Part shown: one piece after another, positions 56,795 through 64,000 of the stretch
Layout: every line of letters begins with the position of its first letter
How positions within the stretch are numbered: position 1 is the first letter of the stretch
From: Begonia masoniana
Taxonomy: Eukaryota > Streptophyta > Magnoliopsida > Cucurbitales > Begoniaceae
Assembly: GCA_022432975.1 (NCBI GenBank)
Contig: CM039512.1
Coordinates: 38,131,936-38,195,935 of the forward strand
Reading direction: 5' to 3'
Length of the DNA: 64,000 nt
Made by a program: the position numbers and the translations under genes
The notes under the pieces: model-generated
Told to the model about the DNA's origin: nothing
Seen by the model: only the letters and a program-made list of their open reading frames with translations
Databases searched by the model: none

Positions 56795-56952
56795 CAGATT
56801 GAACCCCGAGACAAATCACTTGATGAAACCACTCAACCAACATTCCTCAATATACTAGACTCTACAAAACTTTTAGTCATCATCAACATCAACGATATTT
56901 TTAAACTTAATACTACCAACTTTGTCCTAGAAACTCTAAATGAAAGTGCTAT
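56795..56952 (+). pseudogene. copia gag, first part
   Basis: The stretch ending TKLLVIININDIFKLNTTNFVL resembles the start of plant copia gag (INISDIVKLNSTNYLLW). It stops near 56952, where a large LTR-like insertion begins, and homology resumes at 59760. Confidence 0.55.
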
Positions 56953-59743
56953 TGTAATGTCATTTTTCTAATATTGATTTTTCCAGAGTAAATTTTTTGC
57001 GTTGTTCGAGGTCAACTTGTTTCGTGTTGTCTCTAGTTTTCTTATTTTTTGGTACTTGGTCACGTGTAAATTTTCGAACAAATCAGTCAAACCCTTGGTT
57101 TTCGTTTCGTGCGTAGTGAGATCAGTGTTTTGTCTTTGGGTTGTTAGTGGGCAATTCCTAAAGCAATAGGATTTTCAACGAATTTTAATATTTTTTTAAA
57201 AGGTTGAGTCCTAGGAAATTTGATTAAATAAATTAAATTGTCGTGGGTGAAATTTAGTTTAAAGTTTAGAAATCTTTCTTGTTTGGATTTGAGGGTTTTT
57301 TTTTTTAAGATTTTGGTTGAGAAGCTGAGATTTGATGGTTTATTTAATATATAGAATATAATAAATTATGTTATATTATTAAATAAATTTTATTTAATAT
57401 TTGTAATTTTTAATTTTGTTAATAACAGAGGAAGGACTCCTCCCTTCCTTATAGTGCGCGGCCGAAAGCGTAGGAGGGAGGGAATGAGAGCCATTTGGGG
57501 AATGGCAAACCTCCGTCACTTGCCTCATCTTTGTCTCATCCCTATCTCGATGATTGGTAAAGGGGGTAAGTCACTCTTCAACTCAAACTTAGATTTTTGT
57601 TTATGTCGATTTTGGATTCAAACCTAGAAACTCGGTCCTTTTGGTATTTTTGTGTTGTTTTGGTATATTTGAAGTTTATGTTGGTTCTAGTGTTGATTGG
57701 TGGTGAAAATCATTGGATTGGGACGGTTTTCTACTACTTTTGTCGTTGGAAACGTCGTCTCTAGTCTACTACTAGCTAGTCTGATAGACCGGAGAATCTC
57801 TCTGTCAACTGCCAACCTTGGGGTCTCCCCACAGGTCGACTCTGGGGTCTACCCATAAGTCGATCTGTGTCGGCGACTAGTCGAGCCTTGTAGTGTCTCA
57901 TTGGTCTCTCCATGGCCCTGGTCGACCTCTGTGGTGTTTGATCGACCGTTATGTGGTTTTAGTCAACAATTTCGGATTCTGTGAGGAATTAGGACATGTC
58001 TCTTGGTTGGGTTCCTAGTGTCGATGTAGGATCCACCTACGATTTGTCTTAGTAAGCTGATTAGGGTTTTAACGTCTTCTCTTGTCGATTAAGGTTCCAT
58101 TCCTTATTTATTTTCTTGGAATCTTTCGTGTTATTATTTGGGGTTTGATATCGGGTTGATTATAGGTTCTGAATATGTCCCTGTTCTTGATGCCTCAATT
58201 CTAGTGCATGATTTTGCTAATGTTTTCGGATTGTTCGTAAGTCTAAGGTCAACATTGAGGTTGAGGTTTCTATATTGTACAATTTTACTTTGAATTGCAT
58301 GGTTCTCAAAAACTTATTTTGGTGGATTGACAACTATGGAAATCCTGACAGGGTCTGGTTGCCAACACGTTAGATTTTTACTCATATGTATGTACATTTT
58401 ACATGTCTAGATTTCAAGTGCATGGTGTTCAATTTTGTTTTTTTATAACAGCATGCCCAGTGGGTTGTTTTACTTTTTGGATTGGATGAGTCTTTCTTGG
58501 GCCAGGCTTTAGTTTTTTGTTGATGAACTGACAGGAAAAACAAAATAAATGGAGTTAGACCTGATGTTTGTTTAGGAGGAGCATGCCTCTTGATATCAAT
58601 TTTTGGTTGTTCTTGGTTGTACTTGACTTAGCAATCAAAGCAACAAGACTCAGATTTGTATGCATCTTTTGCTTCATGAAGGTTGCTTGTTTATACAATG
58701 CGAAATGAGTTATAGGGTAGTGATGACGATCTCCTTGGGTTTCAAATCCCTATACCTACCCAGGGTGTTTTTATGTGATATGTGGGTTGTGTTGAGATAG
58801 AGCTTGCTCGCAGACCAATAGTTGTTGTTAGGTAGATTGTGTTGCCGCTGACTGGTTCCCTGACCTTCCTTTGATTAACGGATTGTACCATCGCTATGTT
58901 ATTCGCAGGTAGCCTAGGTGACGTAGTTGAATATTCAGATCACCATCATTTTTCATTTTCTTTTCTAGATCATGAGGTGCGACCGTGTTTACAATTCGCC
59001 ACCTTTCTATGATGGTGTGCCAGAGGAATCTTTGAGTGACCCTCTTTTTTTACTTTGATTGTTTTCAAACAAAAACAGTTGCGGCTTAGTTTACATATAG
59101 CAACATGTGTAGCCATCGCTTGTTGATTCTATTTTAAAATGGTAATAAGGAGTTGATAATTTTTAAAATCCTTGGCTCGTGGAGCGTGTTTTAAAATGAT
59201 AAGAAAGTAATTTGGATATAAATTCATGCACTGTATTTTTCATAACTGTTCAGAGTTTTGAAAGAAAATGATAAAATCAATTTTACATATGCATTTGAGT
59301 ATACATTGGGTTCCCTACTGAGTTAGTCACTAACCTCAAAGACCTCACTCCATTTTTCAGGTTAGGATCGTGCGAGTTAATGTTGTTGTTGCTCGCTAAG
59401 GAGTGGTCTTGCTCTTGCTTCTTTCCTTTTAACTTGAGAGTTATTCTTTGTTTTGGTGAGGAGTTCTTGGTTTATATATTTTCCTTAATCTCATTCTGTA
59501 TAATTATGAGTGGTTGTTATTTTTTTTCCTACACAATACCTATTGAATTGATCTAAAAGTGCATTATCTTATTTTTATGTGATTACTATTTGGACATCGG
59601 CTCATTCTTTGTTAGTCAGAGTTCAGTTTAAATTAAAGTCTTCCGCTGTCAACCTTCTCTTGGGCTGAGTGGTCAGATTCTCTCAGAGAATTTGGTCGCT
59701 CAACTTGGCATTTTCTGTCTAGGCCTACCTCTGTGTTGTTACA
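56953..59743 (+). repeat. Probable solo LTR (about 2.8 kb) inside copia gag
   Basis: It starts TGTAATGTC and ends GTTGTTACA, with copia gag on both sides. The flanks GCTAT and GTTGCTAA are only partly alike, so the TSD is degraded. CCCTACTGAG, a T-rich TTTTTCAG/GTTAGG (59350-59366) and GGTAAGTC (57563-57570) resemble splice signals at the positions used in other LTRs here. I found no clear complementary arms. Confidence 0.55.
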
Positions 59744-60126
59744 GTTGCTAATTGGATACGATCTCTTATGAAAACTTATGATGGAAGCGTTGCTAACTCG
59801 ATACGATCTCTACAAATTTGTTGATGGGTCACAACTTATTTCTTCATCTACAATTACCGCCAACATTCCAATTCCAAAATATCGAACATGGTTTTGATAG
59901 GACAAGTTATTTTTAGAGCTCTTGCTGGATCCCTCAATACTTCTCCTATTCCTATCATCTCCCAACCACAAACCTCTTATGATGCATGGCAAGTTCTTGC
60001 AATGCTTATGCAAGATCATCTCGCGGATATATCAAACAAATAAAGAGCAGATCAAAACATTACCAAAGGAACAATATCAATTTTAGAATAGATGTAGTTT
60101 CTCAAGGCTCCTGTTGATGATCTTTC
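59744..60126 (+). pseudogene. copia gag, second part
   Basis: Across two frames it gives VDGSQLISSSTITANIPIP, then RTWF, QDKLFL, RALAGSLNTSPIPIISQPQTSYDAWQVLA, a KQIKEQIKTLPKG-like stretch, and FLKAPVDDLS. This is the UBN2-type gag domain of plant copia elements. TTGCTAAYTSGATACGATCT occurs twice, 47 bp apart (59745, 59792), a short duplication. Confidence 0.82.
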
Positions 60127-60774
60127 TTGTCACGACTCGTACATCGCGACACACTTGACATACATTTAAACTTTCAAAAAATTAAAATAACCGAACTTGA
60201 AGTTTAAATTCCTTTAAATCCTTTTAAAATAAGTGGGAAACATTTATAAAATAAGTTTGGAAGAATTCATTGAAAGTTGGATGATTGACAAATGAACGGT
60301 AATTAATCGGCTCAAAGGAGTGACTAAGGTGTCATTAAAAGATACAACAAGATAGGCTAAGAAAACTCAAACGGTTCAATGATGGCCTAAGTCATTCTCT
60401 TATTTGTGAAAAACTTCAATTTGTTTTCGTGGATGTTGGGCAAAACCAAGAAAGATTTTTCTTACTAGCACTCGTTAAATTTATCTAGAGTTCCGCTGCC
60501 TTACTGTGTTTAGACTTTACTCTTAGTAGACTACATGAATATAACACCAACAGATCAAATAAAAAAAAAGAATGAAATCGTGCCCAGGATTTTGAGTTTA
60601 ACTTTGTAAGCTCAAGTCAATGCTAACTTAACAAGTCATCTTTTACTTAGAGTTTTTCTAGGGACTAAAGCATAATTTATTTAAAATTTCAGTCATAGAC
60701 ACCTCAACCAATATTTTCAATTACAACACTACAGTAAAAACATATCAGAATCATAATATAAGCTAAAATCACTC
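60127..60774. other. AT-rich non-coding sequence, no gene recognised
   Basis: TGTCACGACTCG at 60127 could be an LTR end, but no partner or TSD was found. On the minus strand this region lies downstream of the Tat-like tail and may be its LTR. Confidence 0.35.
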
Positions 60775-61187
60775 CCCAAACTAAAAACAGATAGTGTCCT
60801 CAATGTAAGAAAAATATAAATGGTGAGGTAAAGTAGCATACCTTATGATGTCCGCGGTTGATCGTCGTCCTGACCCTCTTGTGAAGGGTCATATGGATGA
60901 AGTAAGTGCTCCGGGAAGACAGGTAAAGGGGGTTGGATGGATCCGAATGGTTATATCGAGAATTTAATGCGCCTACATTTCGTGCTATAAAAGATGTCTG
61001 CTCCAGTGCATGGCTTTGCATGCTCATCAATCGATGTTCCATGCGGGTTTGTTGAGCAGTAAGATTTTTCATCATTCGCCCTAACTCATCAATTGGGAAT
61101 GAACGGGGTGGTATGGTTGATGATGATGATACGTTTTGATCATGTTGTGTAGAGGAATGACCTTCATATCGCTGTTTAAGGTGATTT
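60775..61187 (-). pseudogene. 3' tail of a Tat/Athila-like element, minus strand
   Basis: The minus-strand frame from about 61187 gives LKQRYEGHSSTQHDQNVSSS, then FPIDELGRMMKNLTAQQTRM and EHRLMSMQSHALEQTSFIA, a glutamine-rich coiled-coil-like segment. It is followed by CATTGAGGACACTATCTG and TAGTTTGGGGAGTG. That coding-end plus polypurine arrangement is characteristic of plant Tat/Athila-type elements and their non-autonomous derivatives. The upstream part is cut at 61187 by the next LTR. Confidence 0.6.
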
Positions 61188-61978
61188 TGTAACACCTGAT
61201 TTTACGGGTTTTTAGATTTTCTGTATAATGACATTTTAGTGAATATTGTGAATTAAGTCCGTTTTACGAACGGAAAGTTTTATTGGAACCCTCGTGGTTT
61301 GTCAGAATTTGTGGAGAAACCAAAATCGATAGTTAACTAACGAGATAAATGAAAAATCAAAAGGAGGGGCAGAATAGTAATTTGACAAGTCAATTGTATT
61401 AAAAATCACACAACCCCTCCCCTTTCCCAGCACTTCACGATTTTTCATCCCAAAAACCACTCTCTGGCAATTTTTTTCTCCTCCCCTACGATTCTTCACG
61501 GTTCAAATGCTCCTCCTTCAACCGATCAATTTCCTTCACGTTTTCTTCCTCAATCGCGACCCTAGGTAAGGTTCTAACGTTTTGGATGTTAGTCTTCGAT
61601 TTTTAATGTTGTTATTCAATTAGGGTTTGTTGAGTTAGGGATCGAAATTATGGAATTCGTTGTAAATGGATAGTTTAACCATAGTAATGCTCATTGATGA
61701 TACATTTATGAGTAGTGGTAATAGTTAGTGAAACTTGTAGTTGATGATGGATTTAGGTTGTTGGAAAACTGTTAATGGGGGTTTTTGTAATGTTGAGCTC
61801 AAATTGTTTGACGAAATGCCCCAATGAAGTAGAATGCAGTTTAGGAAGTTTCCTTTAGCTTGGAGTTTCGTCTAGCTTTGGAATTTAATTATTGAGGGCT
61901 GATTCTAATAACGAAAATTGTGAAATATCCTAGATAGACGAAGCTTACAGACGGCACTCGGCTCGCTAAGGACGTCAG

Positions 61979-62445
61979 GTAAGTTATCGTGACTTGCTTG
62001 GCCGATAGGCCTACACCATACGTCGAGTTTTCCATTGTTGAGGATAAATGGTGAAATGTTTGTTTATGTACTTTTGGATGTGTAGTTTATGTTTAGTTGT
62101 CCCGTAGGATATACTTTTATGTTGTTTTGATGGTACTCACGTTCTTTATGCTTATGTTATGCATTTAACTACCCATGCATCATGTTTTTACAAAATGTCA
62201 GGAAAATAGATTTATGCATTGATTTCATGAAAAAGAAATTAATGAAAGTAAAGTGAAATGTAAATAACCTAAGACGACTTAGACGACTAAGACGACTAAG
62301 ACGATTGAGATGAATGAGACGACTAAGACGACTGAGACAACTAAGATGACTAAGACGACTGAGATGAATTACATATACATGTTTATGCATAGCATTTACG
62401 TAGAATTTACTGAGATTTATCTCATAGGCGTCTCTATGGTGTAAG
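61979..62445 (+). other. Candidate LTR leader intron with complementary arms (LTR 61188-64000)
   Basis: The donor-like CAG/GTAAGT has its GT at 61979. The hairpin is GGCC-GATA-GGCC (62000-62011). Arm 1 is CCTACACCATAC (62010-62021). Arm 2 is TATGGTGTAAGG (62435-62446), paired over nine bases with one extra A. TTTACTGAG is branch-point-like. The duplication creates a second copy of arm 2 at 63369-63380. Confidence 0.42.
62266..62360 (+). repeat. Short precursor array of the GACGACTAA minisatellite
   Basis: GACGACTTA, GACGACTAA, GACGATTGA and GATGAATGA units form an irregular 9-bp-based array just before the acceptor-like arm. The 27-bp array at 62743 is built from the same words. Confidence 0.85.
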
Positions 62446-62743
62446 GGATCTCGAATAAGGTGAGGACAACATTCCTCCACTTGAGAATGCGCTGGTTGAA
62501 GAAGGTTGCCTGGGGGAGTGCGCTGGCATAGTCGGTGAGAAATTTGACCCGTGGGAGCAATTGATTAAGTATTTTGAGGTTTTGGGTTTATTTTGGGCTG
62601 AAGGGTGATAATATAGAAATTTTATAGAAAACTCATTTCAGGTGATTGGTATCTGGATAGTGTATGTATAGGTTTTTTGATGTTTTGGTTATATTTGTGA
62701 ACAAAGGCATAGAATGTCTATTTTGATAGGTTATATAGACGAG
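62366..62743 (+). repeat. Direct repeat, copy 1 (378 bp)
   Basis: It matches 63299-63678 with two single-base indels and very few substitutions, so the duplication is young. It includes the acceptor-like arm, the donor-like AAGGTGAGG and CTTGAGAATGCGCTGG. Confidence 0.95.
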
Positions 62744-63245
62744 CGACTGAGATGAATGAGACGACTAAGACGACTGAGATGAATGAGACGACTAAGACGA
62801 CTGAGATGAATGAGACGACTAAGACGACTGAGATGAATGAGACGACTAAGACGACTGAGATGAATGAGACGACTAAGACGACTGAGATGAATGAGACGAC
62901 TAAGACGACTGAGATGAATGAGACGACTAAGACGACTGAGATGAATGAGACGACTAAGACGACTGAGATGAATGAGACGACTAAGACGACTGAGATGAAT
63001 GAGACGACTAAGACGACTGAGATGAATGAGACGACTAAGACGACTGAGATGAATGAGACGACTAAGACGACTGAGATGAATGAGACGACTAAGACGACTG
63101 AGATGAATGAGACGACTAAGACGACTGAGATGAATGAGACGACTAAGACGACTGAGATGAATGAGACGACTAAGACGACTGAGATGAATGAGACGACTAA
63201 GACGACTGAGATGAATGAGACGACTAAGACGACTGAGATGAATCA
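62743..63245 (+). repeat. 27-bp minisatellite, about 18 copies, essentially perfect
   Basis: The unit is GATGAATGAGACGACTAA plus GACGACTGA. Copies are identical by eye across the array. Because 27 is a multiple of three, both strands have long open frames encoding 9-residue repeats (plus MNETTKTTE, minus HLSRLSRLI). These are not believed to be genes. Confidence 0.97.
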
Positions 63246-63298
63246 AGACAGCTGACACGTACTGATAAATGAAATGACATGGATGAACTATTTCATAT

Positions 63299-63678
63299 AA
63301 ATTACATATACATGTTTATGCATAGACATTTACGTAGAATTTACTGAGATTTATCTCATAGGCGTCTCTATGGTGTAAGGGATCTCGAATAAGGTGAGGA
63401 CAACATTCCTCCACTTGAGAATGCGCTGGTTGAAGAAGGTTGCCTGGGGGAGTGCGCTGGCATAGTCGGTGAGAAATTTGACCCGTGGGAGCAATTGATT
63501 AAGTATTTTGAGGTTTTGGGTTTATTTTGGGCTGAAGGGTGATAATATAGAAATTTTATAGAAAACTCATTTCAGGGTGATTGGTATCTGGATAGTGTAT
63601 GTATAGGTTTTTTGATGTTTTGGTTAGATTTGTGAACAAAGGCATAGAATGTCTATTTTGATAGGTTATATAGACGAG
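63299..63678 (+). repeat. Direct repeat, copy 2
   Basis: This is the second copy of 62366-62743, about 934 bp downstream. The 27-bp array lies between the copies. Confidence 0.95.
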
Positions 63679-63880
63679 GCCACTGTCGAACCAGTGTATG
63701 TCATTCTGCTGTTTTGTAGATATTGATGAACTTGATTTATAGATGTGTATTATGGTGGATTGAGGAGAGTATGAGGTAGTGGTATTTTAGTATAGTTAGT
63801 GGAAAAGTGAAATGAGGGGGGAGGAGACGTGTGAAGAAAAAGTAAGAAAGCAGCACTCTGAAATTAAAGTCCAAAGAGCT

Positions 63881-63920
63881 TGCCGATCGATCGCCAAGGA
63901 GGGCGATCGATCGGCTGATG
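63881..63920. repeat. GCCGATCGATCGCC block in LTR 61188-64000
   Basis: Two CGATCGATCG palindromes in the context AGAGCTTGCC correspond to the block in element B's LTRs (AGAGCTTGGCGATCGATCGC). Confidence 0.9.
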
Positions 63921-64000
63921 TTTTACGGGTGATTCTGCCTAAGCTCATTAAGTGTTCTAGCAAGGAAGACATCGTCCGATTTTGTGGTTGAAGACGTCGT

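Larger units (their letters stand above)
61188..64000 (+). repeat. LTR of the element B family, truncated by the window end
   Basis: It starts TGTAACACCTG. Blocks shared with the B LTR include GGAGAAACC, CACGATTT, a CT-rich start region, CGCGACCCTAGGTA, the leader module, and the GATCGATC block at 63881-63920. It is longer than the B LTR because of an internal duplication and a 27-bp minisatellite. Whether it is solo cannot be told. Confidence 0.9.

Noticed and set aside
62752..63258. Open frames encoding MNETTKTTE repeats (plus) and HLSRLSRLI repeats (minus)
   Set aside because: The 27-bp unit is a multiple of three without stops, so open frames on both strands are automatic. The array lies in an LTR.

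Overview
This is a retrotransposon-packed plant nuclear window, most likely from a eudicot. I cannot name the genus. The support is AT-rich intergenic DNA, plant Ty3/gypsy and Ty1/copia polyproteins, primer binding sites for methionine tRNA, and LTR insertions nested inside each other with 5-bp target-site duplications (TSDs). Only one likely host gene is visible, a 79-codon minus-strand gene for a small secreted RALF-like peptide (44667-44906).

Layout. (1) 1-24952 is one nest. A minus-strand non-autonomous element (here 'A': LTRs 11124-12200 and 19834-24952, about 1.8 kb of non-coding interior) carries a plus-strand Ty3 element ('I', 1-11123) in its 3' LTR, a 5.8-kb solo LTR (13096-18908) in its interior and a 2.6-kb solo LTR (21257-23821) in its 5' LTR. 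Element I carries a further solo LTR (6606-9009) in its own 3' LTR. (2) 24953-30550 holds older, broken Ty3 remnants on both strands. (3) 30556-43260 is a decayed Ty1/copia element split by a short solo LTR (31185-32351) and by a complete but mutated Ty3 element ('B', 32611-42365). (4) 43261-45689 is the only stretch that looks like host DNA and contains the RALF-like gene. (5) 45695-49294 is a solo LTR with another solo LTR inside it. (6) 49300-61187 holds remnants of Ty3 gag-pol, copia gag and a Tat/Athila-like tail, with further LTR insertions. (7) 61188 to the window end is a partial LTR related to that of element B.

Main observation. Eight LTR types in this window, very different in overall sequence, share one module. 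It runs: a splice-donor-like AG/GTAAGT; usually a short hairpin whose stem changes between families but stays paired; an arm beginning CYTACAYC or CTGCATC; a variable region that often holds a family-specific tandem repeat; a branch-point-like CTRA; and an arm ending GTGTAGG or GATGTAGG that overlaps an acceptor-like AG. The two arms are reverse complements in every family (about 9-15 bp), although their sequence differs between families: CCTACACCACAGAAC, CCTACATCAAAGG and CTGCATCACAAAAT are three versions. This compensatory change suggests a selected RNA stem that would bring the two ends of a leader intron together and loop out the minisatellite. In the largest case the loop is about 4 kb and contains about 140 tandem 25-bp units. 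Most of these can fold as a TCTC-GNRA-GAGA hairpin, and the main variable base is the N of the GNRA loop.

No element here looks able to move on its own: every gag-pol frame has stops and shifts. The TG...CA ends, TSDs, primer sites and polypurine tracts are nevertheless clear enough to give the order of insertion.
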